Source: Azophilus sp965116165 | GTDB taxonomy: Bacteria > Pseudomonadota > Gammaproteobacteria > Pseudomonadales > Azotimanducaceae | DNA: 64,000 nucleotides | Direction of reading: 5' to 3' | Assembly (NCBI GenBank): GCA_965116165.1 | Contig: OZ220484.1 | Coordinates: 1,798,001-1,862,000 of the forward strand | Shown here: positions 51,842 to 61,800 of the stretch, piece by piece | How the letters are laid out: each line of letters begins with the position of its first letter | Numbering within the stretch: the first letter of the stretch is position 1 | Program-made: the position numbers and the translations under genes | The notes under the pieces: model-generated | What the model was told of the DNA's origin: nothing | Databases searched by the model: none | The model's input: the letters and a program-made list of their open reading frames with translations, nothing else

Positions 51842-53209
51842 CTAAGTTCTAGCCTGGAGCGCCGCGCCGGACTCCCGCGCTGCCGAACGCTGGCTCTGCG
51901 CATGGTCTGAGCTGATTGTGAACGACGCGCGCAACGCGAGGCAGGCGGCGATGACTGCGCCAACCATCACCAGCCCCAATGAATACCGAACTGCCTCCAA
52001 GCCGAATTGCGGTTCCAGGAAGTCATTGACGGCGCCGATCAGAATCGGTGCCAGGCCAATGCCGATCAGGCTTTGGAACAGGCCGATGATCACCATGGCC
52101 ATGGCCCGCATACGCAATGGCGACAGGGTTTGCGCGATGGCGTAGCAGGGCGGGATGTGAAAGGTGATGAAGAACTGGAACAGGAACGACGAAAACAGCG
52201 CCACCGGAGTGCTGGACGCGAACACGAACAACATCCCGAAGGGGAATCCGAGGGCGGGGCCGATGGCGGCGATGCGCATGTACCAGCGAATGTCCTTCCT
52301 GCCGGCCCAATCGGAGATGAACCCGGCCGTGAGGTTGCCGAGCATCAGCGCCGCCATGGTGGCGAGGCCGAATCCGGCGCCCGCTTCGGTGCCGGTCATG
52401 TCGTGTACGCGGCGGAAAAAGGCGGGCCCCCACATGAGTTGGCCGTAGCCGCACAGGGCGACGAAGGCGGCGGTCGTGACAACATGGCGGTACGTGGGGA
52501 TTTTTCTCAACAGTGCGAACACCTCTCGGATACGGGGCGTTTGCCGATCGTCCACGAGGCCGTCGGCAGCGCCGCGCCGGGGCTCGGGCAGAAACAGGTA
52601 AACAAAGGCGGCGAGCAGCAATCCCGGCACTCCGACGATGAAAAACGCGACGCGCCAAGTGAATATGTCGGACAGCCAGCCGCCGAGGATGACGCCCAGC
52701 CCTATGCCAAAGGCGCTGAATGCCGACAGCGTGGCCAGCACCGTTGCTCGAGAACTCAGTGGGAACAGATCCGAGAGCATCGACTGACTGGGTGGGCCGG
52801 CGCCAGCTTCGCCGATGGCGACGCCAATGCGCGTGATGGCGAGTTGCATGAAGGACTGCGCGATGCCGCCAAGGGTGGTCATCAGGCTCCAGAAGCCGAG
52901 ACAGGCCGCCAGCACCATCTTGCGTGAGCCGCCGTCCGCCCAGCGCGCGAGGGGGAAGGCGGCGGCCGCGTAAAAGGCGGCGAAGACCATGCCGATCAGC
53001 AGCCCCATGGCGGTGTCGGAGGCGCCGAATTCGGCCTTGATGGGATCCACAACGATAGTGATGATCTGCCGGTCCACCATGTTGACGATTGCGACCACGC
53101 ACAGGGTGGCCAACACGAAGTGGCGGCGTGGATCCGGTGTCACCTGGGCAGACGCCGACGGCACCCGACCCGGCTCGGCCTCGGTGCCTGAGGTGGGTGA
53201 GCCAGTCAT
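51842..53209 (-). CDS. MFS transporter (probable organic-acid permease)
   Basis: An inner-membrane protein of 455 aa with 12 helices. Family marks are VLATLCVVAIVNMVDRQIIT in the first helix, AFPLARWADGGSRKMVLAAC (the MFS loop 2-3 motif G-x3-D-x2-G-R-R in modified form) and ITRIGVAIGEAGAGPPSQSM. This type (spinster or ACS-like) often moves aromatic or alicyclic acids. The start overlaps the stop of the SDR remnant by 4 bp (ATGA), so it once followed an intact SDR gene. It lies with the P450 and CoA-transferase genes and probably imports the pathway substrate. Confidence 0.9.
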   Translation of the reverse strand: MTGSPTSGTEAEPGRVPSASAQVTPDPRRHFVLATLCVVAIVNMVDRQIITIVVDPIKAEFGASDTAMGLLIGMVFAAFYAAAAFPLARWADGGSRKMVLAACLGFWSLMTTLGGIAQSFMQLAITRIGVAIGEAGAGPPSQSMLSDLFPLSSRATVLATLSAFSAFGIGLGVILGGWLSDIFTWRVAFFIVGVPGLLLAAFVYLFLPEPRRGAADGLVDDRQTPRIREVFALLRKIPTYRHVVTTAAFVALCGYGQLMWGPAFFRRVHDMTGTEAGAGFGLATMAALMLGNLTAGFISDWAGRKDIRWYMRIAAIGPALGFPFGMLFVFASSTPVALFSSFLFQFFITFHIPPCYAIAQTLSPLRMRAMAMVIIGLFQSLIGIGLAPILIGAVNDFLEPQFGLEAVRYSLGLVMVGAVIAACLALRASFTISSDHAQSQRSAARESGAALQART

Positions 53210-53469
53210 GATCGAGCCTGGCGGTTCAACGCGGCGCAAAGCACTGACTGCTGTCCACTCTGAGGGCGCTGCTGTTCATCTATGGTGGTCTTGTAGGCCG
53301 TGGTCGCCATGCGTGCGTAGTCCTCGGGCCTCCCCATGCGTTTGAGAAAGGCGGCGTCCCTGGTGAGAGCGAGGGAGCTGTCATCGGGAATTCCCGCCGT
53401 CGGCCCGGTCGCGTTGGCCATGCCCGAAGCGCCGCCTACCAAGATAGCGTTGTGATCTTGTACTTCCAT
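53206..53469 (-). pseudogene. Short-chain dehydrogenase remnant
   Basis: Only 87 codons remain of an SDR gene (normally ~250). The N-terminal nucleotide-binding turn is present (AILVGGASGMANATGP), followed directly by the C-terminal phrase FLKRMGRPEDYARMATTAYK. The catalytic Ser-Tyr-Lys centre is deleted, but the frame is still open. The last codons overlap the MFS start (ATGA). Confidence 0.75.
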
Positions 53470-53608
53470 GCACTGCCCAAAAGGTATAAATTATCTAAAC
53501 AGGTTCGGGTTGGCAAGTTTTGGGCCTTCGGGCGCGGGGAGCCGCAATGGAACTGAGGGTCGAGGATAACGCATAATCATCCGCCTAGCCCATCGCCTTC
53601 CGCATGGT

Positions 53609-53763
53609 CATCTATATAATTCCCTAATTTTCAGCCGCTAAATCCTCGACATATAGCGGTATGTCAACCCATGCATGTAAGTTGAAATACAACTATATGT
53701 TGAGGTTTTAGTGGCAGGGAGCTACCGCATCCTGGGTTCTGTCAACTCATCGATGCAAGTCCC
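53609..53763 (+). repeat. Compound family B repeat
   Basis: A ~155-bp block made of parts of family B in both orientations: 'catctatataattccc' (inverted left end), then 'gctaaatcctcgacatatag' and 'aacccatgcatgtaagtt', then the inverted 'atatgttgaggttttagtgg', then 'gttctgtcaactcatcgatg' and the end 'caagtccc'. The right end is 25 bp from the start codon of the PPOX-fold gene. Confidence 0.65.
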
Positions 53764-53788
53764 AAAAAAATCGAATGGGAGAATTTAA

Positions 53789-54259
53789 ATGGGGGTGCAA
53801 CTGTCCCAGCGGGAAATCGACGAATTTCTGACCAACGGTCACACGGTCATTCTCGCCACGACGCGCAAGTCCGGCGGGCCGTTCATGACGCCGCTGTGGT
53901 ACGTCTATGAGAACGGCGCGGTGTATCTGAGGACACGGGCGAGGTCCGCCAAGGCCAAGCACATTGAGCGTGACCGCCGCGTGTGCCTGTTGGTGGAATC
54001 CGGCGAGCGCTGGGTGGATCTCAAGGCCGTGGTGATGAACTGCGATGCCGAGGTGGTGGAGGACGAAGCCGAGCAGCGGCGCATCGAAAAGCTGCTTGGT
54101 GAGAAGTACGCGGCGTTTCGCGCGGAAGTCGGGAAGGCCCCCAGGGCCACGAAGAAGCACTACGCGGCCGCTGCGGTGTTGTACAAGTGTACGTTGCGCG
54201 ACGGGGAGGTTCGTTCCTGGCACAACCGTAGGCTGCGCGGGCTGGAAAGGGCGGACTGA
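53789..54259 (+). CDS. PPOX-class (pyridoxamine oxidase-fold) flavin- or F420-binding protein
   Basis: A 156-aa split-barrel protein with GGGAG upstream of the ATG. The N-terminus LSQREIDEFLTNGHTVILAT with GGPFMTPLWYVYENGAVYLR and RARSAKAKHIERDRRVCLLV is the PPOX-class F420-binding pattern. A C-terminal cap follows (LLGEKYAAFRAEVGKAPRAT). Family members reduce or oxidise small molecules with FMN, heme or F420. It is the first plus-strand gene of the catabolic group; its role there is unknown. Confidence 0.85.
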   Translation: MGVQLSQREIDEFLTNGHTVILATTRKSGGPFMTPLWYVYENGAVYLRTRARSAKAKHIERDRRVCLLVESGERWVDLKAVVMNCDAEVVEDEAEQRRIEKLLGEKYAAFRAEVGKAPRATKKHYAAAAVLYKCTLRDGEVRSWHNRRLRGLERAD

Positions 54260-54399
54260 GCATGGCGCCGCAAGCCGCTGGTGGCGCGGTGTGGCGTGGG
54301 CCGCCCGAGATAGGCCTCGGCAACGGGTTCACGAGGATATTCCAGCCGGCATCACTGTAGCGTGGGCCGCCCGGCATCGACGCGCTTTATCGACGAACA

Positions 54400-54604
54400 G
54401 GCCGGCCGCAACGTGGCCACAAGCATTCGCGGACAGATCGCCAGCGATGCCTCGATGGGCTAGATGCGGGACTGGCTCGGCGGCTACCGGGAGGCGGGAT
54501 GCGCGCAGGCCGCCGTGGATGTCAAGTCGGCCACCTTTGACGAGTTCATGTCCGCCGCGGCGATGGAACGGTTGCCGCGCACGACTTTCAAACCAGTCCC
54601 GTGA
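54400..54604 (+). pseudogene. Decayed coding fragment with an in-frame stop
   Basis: One frame reads RRFIDEQAGRNVATSIRGQI, ASDASMG, a stop, then MRDWLGGYREAGCAQAAVDV and KSATFDEFMSAAAMERLPR before ending at 54604. It looks like protein interrupted by a stop, with no start. I do not recognise the family. The whole 54260-54659 gap holds nothing else. Confidence 0.4.
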
Positions 54605-54659
54605 AAATGATAGATTAAACCATCGGCGCGATTAAGCGAATCTTGCGGAGCATCCAAAT

Positions 54660-55448
54660 ATGGGCAATCTGATTGTCGAGAAACGAGGCCCTGTGGACGT
54701 GATCACACTCAACAATCCCGACACGCTGAATGCCCTGAACGCGGATATGTTTCAGGGTTTACGGGAGGCCTGGGCCGATTTCCAGGTTGACAAGAATGTG
54801 CGCAGCGTCGTACTCACCGGCAACGGCCGCGGCTTTTGTTCAGGTGCGGACGTGCGCGCGCTCGAAGCAAGCGCACAGGCTAGCCAAGGCACGGGCAACC
54901 GGGGCGGTGGCGACGATCCGTGGCCTCTTTTCACCGCCAGGCATGTCGGATTCTTCAAGCCGGTCATCACCGCCGTCAATGGGGTTTGCGCCGGCGCCGG
55001 ACTTCACTTCGTGGCCGACGCCGATATCGTCATCGCCAGCGAGAAGGCGAGCTTTGTGGACACGCACGTCAATGTCGGCCAGGTCACAGCGTTGGAGCCC
55101 ATCGGACTGTCAAGGAAAATTCCCCTCGAACGGCTGTTGCGGATGGTCGTGCTCGGCAAGCACGAGCGGCTGTCCGCCGAAGCGGCGGAACGCATTCACC
55201 TGATTAGTGAAGTCGTGCCGGGCGACGAACTGATGACACGCGCGATGGAACTTGCCGGTCTCGCCGCGCAAGCATCGCCGCAAGCGCTGCAGAAGTCTCT
55301 CAAGGCGATTTGGGGCAGCCTGAACCACGGTTTGGACGCGGGCTATCGGTATGGCTGGAAGCTGCTCGTGGAACATCGAACGCACCCGGATGCCGTCGAG
55401 GGTCCAAGGGCGTTCGCCGAAAAGCGCGCCCCCGATTGGACTCCGTAG
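54660..55448 (+). CDS. Enoyl-CoA hydratase/isomerase family protein
   Basis: A 262-aa crotonase-fold protein. Oxyanion-hole segments are GNGRGFCSGADVRALEASAQ and FKPVITAVNGVCAGAGLHFV. The first catalytic Glu position of true hydratases (around THVNVGQVTALEPIGLSRKI) is not clearly Glu at the usual spot, so an isomerase, hydrolase or other crotonase reaction is possible. It starts LIVEKRGPVDVITLNNPDTL. It would act on an acyl-CoA with the acyl-CoA dehydrogenase downstream. Confidence 0.9.
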   Translation: MGNLIVEKRGPVDVITLNNPDTLNALNADMFQGLREAWADFQVDKNVRSVVLTGNGRGFCSGADVRALEASAQASQGTGNRGGGDDPWPLFTARHVGFFKPVITAVNGVCAGAGLHFVADADIVIASEKASFVDTHVNVGQVTALEPIGLSRKIPLERLLRMVVLGKHERLSAEAAERIHLISEVVPGDELMTRAMELAGLAAQASPQALQKSLKAIWGSLNHGLDAGYRYGWKLLVEHRTHPDAVEGPRAFAEKRAPDWTP

Positions 55449-55674
55449 CCGCGCTTTTAAGCACGGCAATACCCGAAAAGTAGTGCCCGACCAATGCCTG
55501 AATGGTCCATTTCGCTCGGTATTTGGACCCAAACGAATAGTCACGCATCGTTAGCGGGAAGAACCAGCGAGGCTCGGAGAACCTGAGAGGGTCGGCCACG
55601 ATCCTGCTGCCTTCGCGCGTCCACGGCGAAGTACAACTCCCGAAACCGCCCGCCATGCCGGAATTTCGTAGCTA

Positions 55675-55718
55675 GTGCTCCATCCAACTGATAATGCCGT
55701 ATCAGTTGGATGGAGCAC
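55675..55718. other. Perfect 19-bp inverted repeat (hairpin), 6-base loop
   Basis: The left arm 'gtgctccatccaactgata' and right arm 'tatcagttggatggagcac' are exact complements around 'atgccg'. No T-run follows, so it is not an ordinary terminator. Fourteen bases of the right arm (atcagttggatgga) recur at 46270 next to an IS-end-like 'tgtactggctcag'. The rest of 55449-55758 shows no gene. Confidence 0.85.
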
Positions 55719-55758
55719 CTGCAAGTTTGTCGAAGTAATCGAGTGAGGCATTGAGGAC

Positions 55759-56787
55759 ATGGATCTTCTGCTCGATGAAGAACAGGCTCAGATTGTCGAC
55801 GCGACAGCGTCGTTTGTCCGAAAAGAACTGGCGATTGAGCGTCTTCACGAGAAGGCGCGGTCAAGCGATTTTGTCGATGATGCAATCTGGTCGTGGATTG
55901 CCGGCATAGGGTGGCTCGGCATGACGCTGAGCGAAGCCTCCCAGGGCGTCGGATATTCCGAAATCGAAGAGATGCTTGTGTTCCGTGAACTTGGGCGCGT
56001 GTGTGCGCCGCTGGAAATCATGTCGACTGTCCTTGCGGCGAAGATCGGTGATGCGGCGGGCCAGCATGAGCTGGCGGCCTCGCTGGCTGCCGGGAAAATC
56101 GTCGGCGCGATGACAATCAATGCGAATCCGACCCTCGCTGCGGATGATTTGTCATCGCAGATGTTGTTTGGCGCCCTGGAGGCGCGTTATGCGGTGCATC
56201 TGACCCCGGACCGGGCCCGATTGCTCGACCTGCAGGGCGCGAACACCATCCCGATTCCGAATATGGACAAATCCGTTCGGTTGCGTGAGGCGGATCTCCG
56301 CAATGCGGCGATTGTTGCCGAGGCACCTGGTACGCGCATTATGCAAGCCGCGAATCTGTTGGTCTCCGCGCAACTTCAGGGCGCTGCCGAGGAGGTCATG
56401 GACTTGATCTCCGAATATGCAAAAGTTCGTGAAACGTTTGGACGTCCTATTGCGGAGTATCAGGCGGTCAGCCATCCGATCGCCAATATGAAGGTTCGCT
56501 GCGAGGCCGCCCGCGCACAGCTCTACTATGCGTCCATTGTCTTGGCGGAGGCCTCGAAAGACGGAACGCGCGATGCGGATCCGCATGTCTCGTCCGCTCG
56601 GATATTGTGCGAGGACACCGCGCTCAGGAATGCCGAGGACAATATTCAACTGCACGGGGGCATCGCGGTCATGGATGAGTTTATTGCGCACTTCTTCCTG
56701 AAGCGCGTACATGTGCTCAAGCGGATTGTTTCGAACGGGGTTGCTCAGTCCGAAATCGTTCTGAACGCTGCAATGACACCATTTTGA
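55759..56787 (+). CDS. Acyl-CoA dehydrogenase, short type
   Basis: A 342-aa FAD-dependent dehydrogenase. It begins MDLLLDEEQAQIVDATASFV. Landmarks are WLGMTLSEASQGVGYSEIEE, the FAD/CoA-binding QAANLLVSAQLQGAAEEVMD, YAKVRETFGRPIAEYQAVSH and the C-terminal LHGGIAVMDEFIAHFFLKRV. It is shorter than the ~380 of fatty-acid enzymes and lacks the usual catalytic Glu context, like the paired alpha2beta2 FadE subunits of steroid catabolism. It may need a partner subunit that is not in the window (the remnants at 21950 and 45805 are from other family members). Confidence 0.9.
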   Translation: MDLLLDEEQAQIVDATASFVRKELAIERLHEKARSSDFVDDAIWSWIAGIGWLGMTLSEASQGVGYSEIEEMLVFRELGRVCAPLEIMSTVLAAKIGDAAGQHELAASLAAGKIVGAMTINANPTLAADDLSSQMLFGALEARYAVHLTPDRARLLDLQGANTIPIPNMDKSVRLREADLRNAAIVAEAPGTRIMQAANLLVSAQLQGAAEEVMDLISEYAKVRETFGRPIAEYQAVSHPIANMKVRCEAARAQLYYASIVLAEASKDGTRDADPHVSSARILCEDTALRNAEDNIQLHGGIAVMDEFIAHFFLKRVHVLKRIVSNGVAQSEIVLNAAMTPF

Positions 56788-57292
56788 GGGCGAATGATTC
56801 CATGGACCTGTACGAGACAAGAGAATGAACGGGCTCACTACCTTCCGGAATTTTGGGATCAGGCAGCATCAATCATTGTACCTTGGAATTGGACCGAGGT
56901 GAGACATCCGAGGGCCTTGTGCACGGTTCGGTGCATGCAAATGTCAAACCGCGATACAGCCGACGTTTAGATGCGCAGTGTCCGCAGGCTTGCCCTGATA
57001 AGATGAATAATCTCCCACGCAAGAAGGTTGAGAGGAATCCGATTGGCGATGTCACCAAAGGCAGGGTAGCATTCTCCCTAATGGGCCGAATGGACTGACC
57101 GGCAAGCGGCGCAGTTCGCAAACCAAACGCTGGGCTGGTTTGATGGCAATCATTGGCGTTGGTGTTACCTTGTTATTGACCACCTTCGCCCAAGCCGCTT
57201 GGCTAGACATGTCCGGTTCCCCAACCGCGGCATGGACCAAAGCGGACGCGTAACGTCGTCGAGCGGTCTTCACCCGGGCAAGGGAACCGATT
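56788..57292 (+). other. Intergenic region before ahcY with a possible transposase tail
   Basis: A short minus-strand frame around 56880-56960 reads MHRTVHKALGCLT-like text, the usual tail of an rve-type transposase, but nothing else of the element is there. No SAH riboswitch consensus was found in the ahcY leader. Otherwise I see no gene. Confidence 0.3.
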
Positions 57293-58669
57293 ATGTCCGA
57301 TGTCAACTTCGCGGATTACCGTGTGGCCGATATTGGGCTCGCCGACTTCGGGCGCCGGGAAATTGCCTTGGCCGAGGCGGAAATGCCGGCACTGATGGCC
57401 CTGCGCAAGCGATACGCCGCCGAGCGGCCGCTGGCCGGGGCCAAAATCATTGGCTGCATTCACATGACGGTGCAAACCGCCGTCCTGATCGAAACGCTGA
57501 TGGCGCTCGGGGCCAATGTGCGCTGGTCGTCGTGCAATATTTTTTCCACCCAGGACCACGCCGCCGCCGCCATGGCCGCCCGCGGCGTGCCGGTGTTCGC
57601 GTGGAAGGGTGAAACCGAAGAGGACTACGACTGGTGCATCGAACAAACCCTGCTCAAAGACGGCAAACCTTGGGACGCGAACCTGTTGCTCGACGACGGC
57701 GGCGACCTCACCAGGATGGTACACGAGCAATACCCCGGCATGCTGCGCAACATCCACGGCATCAGTGAGGAAACCACCACGGGCGTCCACCGCCTGCACG
57801 ACATGCTGCGCCGCGGCACACTCCGGGTGCCCGCCATCAACGTGAACGACTCGATCACCAAATCCAAGAACGACAACCGCTACGGCTGCCGGCACAGCCT
57901 GAACGATGCCCTGAAACGCGGCACCGACATGCTGCTCGCCGGCAAGCGCGCCCTGGTTTTCGGCTACGGCGATGTCGGCAAGGGCTCCACCCAAAGCCTA
58001 CGCCAGGAAGGCATGATCGTGCGGGTGGTGGAAATCGACCCCATTTGCGGCATGCAGGCCTGCATGGACGGCTTCGAACTGGTTTCGCCCTACCAAGGCG
58101 GTGTGAACAGCGGCCATGTGGAGGACATCGACAGGCGGCTGATGAGCGACACCGATCTGGTGGTCACCTGCACCGGCAACGCCAACGTCTGCGACGCGGC
58201 CATGTTGCAAACCCTCAAGCCCGGTGCCGTGGTCTGCAACATCGGCCATTTCGACAACGAAATCGATACGGCGTACATGCGGGAAAACTGGCGTTGGCAG
58301 AAGGTGAAAGACCAGGTTCATCAGATATTCCGCAGCGACGCGCCGGGCGACTACTTGATATTGCTCTCGGAAGGCCGTCTCGTGAACCTCGGCAATGCCA
58401 TGGGCCACCCCTCCCGGGTCATGGATGGCTCTTTCGCCAACCAGGTCTTGGCCCAGATGCACCTATACCAGGAGCGCTGGGCCAACCAACCGGAAAACCA
58501 ACGCGCGCCGGTGAGCATCGAGGTGCTGCCAAAGAAGCTGGACGAGGAAGTCGCGGAGCTTATGGTGGCGGGTTTCGGCGGAACCCTGACTAGGCTGACC
58601 GCAACGCAGGCCGACTATATCGGGGTGGATGCGGCGGGGCCGTTCAAACCGGAAAGCTACAAATATTGA
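57293..58669 (+). CDS. ahcY: Adenosylhomocysteinase AhcY
   Basis: A 458-aa cytosolic NAD-dependent enzyme hydrolysing S-adenosylhomocysteine to adenosine and homocysteine. Diagnostic text: YRVADIGLADFGRREIALAE, GCIHMTVQTAVLIETLMALG, DDGGDLTRMVHEQYPGM, INVNDSITKSKNDNRYGCRH with the NAD site LVFGYGDVGKGSTQSLRQEG, and the C-terminal TQADYIGVDAAGPFKPESYK with the conserved KPxxYKY/YRY end. All domains are intact. It converges on the RTX gene downstream. Confidence 0.98.
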   Translation: MSDVNFADYRVADIGLADFGRREIALAEAEMPALMALRKRYAAERPLAGAKIIGCIHMTVQTAVLIETLMALGANVRWSSCNIFSTQDHAAAAMAARGVPVFAWKGETEEDYDWCIEQTLLKDGKPWDANLLLDDGGDLTRMVHEQYPGMLRNIHGISEETTTGVHRLHDMLRRGTLRVPAINVNDSITKSKNDNRYGCRHSLNDALKRGTDMLLAGKRALVFGYGDVGKGSTQSLRQEGMIVRVVEIDPICGMQACMDGFELVSPYQGGVNSGHVEDIDRRLMSDTDLVVTCTGNANVCDAAMLQTLKPGAVVCNIGHFDNEIDTAYMRENWRWQKVKDQVHQIFRSDAPGDYLILLSEGRLVNLGNAMGHPSRVMDGSFANQVLAQMHLYQERWANQPENQRAPVSIEVLPKKLDEEVAELMVAGFGGTLTRLTATQADYIGVDAAGPFKPESYKY

Positions 58670-58819
58670 CTTCCGGGCCAAACGGCATGTCGGCTTCGGT
58701 CCCACAGCCGGACGAGCGGACCGGCGCTTTCAAGGACAATTCGATCAAAACGGCGAACCCGTTCGGCGGTGCCGCGGCCGTCAATGTTGGCGATCACAAT
58801 CGGATTTGAGCCAGCGGCC

Positions 58820-61800
58820 TCACATGGCGAAGTCATCGGAGGCCAGCGAGGAAGCCAGCATGTTCAGCAGGGTAACCGTGTCGCCGGCATCGCCATAACT
58901 GATGATCGCATTGTCGCCGTCCTGTCTGATATCCAGCGCCCCGAAACCACCGACAACCCCGTTGATCTGAATCTTGTCGCCGCCGAGCTCGAAATCGCGA
59001 ATGGTGTCCTTGCCGTCCCCCACCTCGAACACGAAGGTATCCGAGCCCCAACCGCCGCCCAGGATATCGTTGCCGTCGCCGCCCGTCAGCGTGTCGTTGC
59101 CCTCGTCGCCGTACAAGGTGTCATTACCCGCTTCGCCATATAGCGCGTCATCGCCCGTGTCGCCGTATAGCGCGTCCTCGCCATTGCCGCCGTGCAGCGT
59201 ATCGTCGCCGGCTCCGCCGTGAAGCCCACCTTCACCGGTCTCATCAGGCTTGTCATCGCCGTCGTCTCCATACAGCGTGTCGTCGTCGTCGCCGCCGTCC
59301 AGGGTGTCGCTTCCTGTACCGCCATAAAGATTATCCTTGCCCTCGTCACCATATAGTTCGTCATCGCCCCCGCCACCATACAGCGTATCCTCGCCGCCAC
59401 CACCATATAGTTCGTCATCGCCCCCGCCACCGTACAGCGTATCCTCGCCGCTGCCACCCCAAAGCGTGTCCGTATACTCGCCCGCGCCCCCACGCAACGT
59501 GTCGTTGCCGTCTTGGCCCCAAAGCCTGTCGGCTCCGGTGCCGCCGTCCATATCGTCATCGCCCTCGCCACCCCAGAGGTCATCCTCGCCAGCACCACCA
59601 TTGATGGCGTCGTCGCCTGCCCCGCCGTTAAGTCCACCAATACCCGTGTCCTCGTCAAACTTTTCATCGCCGTCGCCACCGTACAGGGTGTCATCCCCTT
59701 CGCGCCCGTACAGGGTGTCCGAGCCGCCCTCGCCATACAGCGTGTCGTCGCCTAAACCACCCTCCAATCTATCGTTGTCAGTGCCGCCATGCAGGGTGTC
59801 ATCACCATTGCCGCCATCCAGGATGTCGTTTCCCGCGCCACCGGCGAGCGTGTCATCGCCGGAAAAACCATACAATTCGTCGTCGCCGGCGGAACCTTTC
59901 AGAAAATCCTCACCGGCGCTGCCTCTCAGGACATCGCCATCGGCGCCGCCATGCAGGGTGACACCGGAGAACCGGAAGTCGTCCCTGTCCAGGGAGTCCG
60001 CCGATACCCCCGTCAGCCGGATGGTGTCGCCGGTGCCGTAGCTGATGACCGTATCCACGCCGCCGCCATCGGTCTCCTGCTCATCAATCCCCAGCGCATC
60101 GAAACCGCCACGGAATTTATCAATGAAAATCGTGTCGCCCGCCTCGAAATCCTCAAGAACATCGTTGCCGTCCCCCGCCAGAAACACGAAGGTATCGGCC
60201 CCCCGGCCACCCTCCAGGGTATCATTGCCGGTGCCCCCCCGCAGGGTGTCGTCCCCGACGCCCCCCTGCAGGGTGTCATCACCCGCGTCGCCGGACAGGG
60301 TGTCGTCGCCCGCGCCACCGGACAGGGTGTCGCCACCGCGGTCACCGGACAGGGTGTCGTCGCCCGCGCCACCGGACAGGGTGTCGCCACCGCGGTCACC
60401 GGACAGGGTGTCGTCGCCCGCGCCACCGGACAGGGTGTCATCCCCTTCGCCACCGGTCAGCACATCGTCGCCCGGTCCACCCGTTTGACTTTTGTTGGAC
60501 GGGGTGCTGTCGGGCAGCACGAAGTCGTCCGCGTCCAAGGTATACACCGATATTTTCTTCAGGGTGATCGTGTCGCCCTGTTCGCCGTAGCCGATGATTG
60601 TGTCGGCGCCGTTCTGCCTAATATCGAGCGCCCCGAAACCGCCGGCAAACCCGTTGATCTGAATCTTGTCGCCGGACCCGAAATTGGTGATGGTGTCGTT
60701 CCCGTCTCCCGCCCGGAACACGAAGGTGTCGTCGCCCCAACTGTTGTTCAGGGTGTCGTCGCCCGCGCCGCCATGCAGGGTGTCGTCGCCCCAACTGTCG
60801 TTCAGGGTGTCGTCGCCCGCGCCGCCATGCAGGGTGTCGTCGCCCCAACTGTCGTTCAGGGTGTCGTCGCCCGCGCCGCCATGCAGGGTGTCGTCCCCGC
60901 CGCCGTCGTTCAGGGTGTCGTCGCCCGCGCCGCCGTACAGGGTGTCGTTGCCCACACTGTCGTTCAGGGTGTCGTCGCCCGAACCGCCGTACAGGGTGTC
61001 GTCGCCGCCGCCGTCGTTCAGGGTGTCGTCGCCCGAACCGCCGTGCAGAATGTCGTTGTCCTTGGCACCGGTCAGCCTCCACGGGGCCTCCTGGCCCCTG
61101 CCGTCGCTCAGGATGTCGTCGCCACCGCCGCCAAGCAGAACGCCGGGCAAGTCGCCGGGCGGCAAGGTCATGGTGTCGTCGCCGTCGCCGCGCCTATGTA
61201 TGCGTTCGGATCCCGAACCCGTTCCATCCCAGTCGTCGTCGTGGGGGGTCGTCGCCCTCCCGCTGGCTTCGAACAGCATGTTCCCGGCCTTTTCCCTTCC
61301 GCCGTATAGGGAGAGGACGGCGGGCTTGGATCCGTCGCCGCCGATGAAGTCCCTTGCGTGAAGGTACAGGGCGCCGGCCTGTATGCCCGGGATTGTGACC
61401 GTATCGCCGTCGGTGCCGTAGCCGATGATCACGTCGTCGCCGTCCTGCCTGATATTGCGCCACCCGAAATCGTCGGAAACCCCGTGGAGATGAATCTTGT
61501 CGCCGAACTCGAAATCGGTGATGGTGTCGCTCCCGTCTCCCACACGGAACACGAAGGTGTCGTCGCCCTTGCCGCCAGTCAGGGTGTCGTCGCCCTTGCC
61601 GCCAGTCAGGGTGTCGTCGCCCGAACCGCCGTCCAAGGTGAGGCCGGCGGTTCCGGGCCCGTGGCCGCCACCGAAATTGAAAACCCCGTTGTCGTCAAGG
61701 GAGTCCGCCCTCACGCCCAGCAACCTGATCGTGTCGCCGCCGGCGCCGTAGCGGATGATCGCGTCGTCGCCGTCCTGACTGATATCGAGCGCTTTGAAAC

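Noticed and set aside
57240..57292. Possible SAH riboswitch in front of ahcY
   Set aside because: The conserved GAGGAGCGCTGC-type core is absent from the leader.
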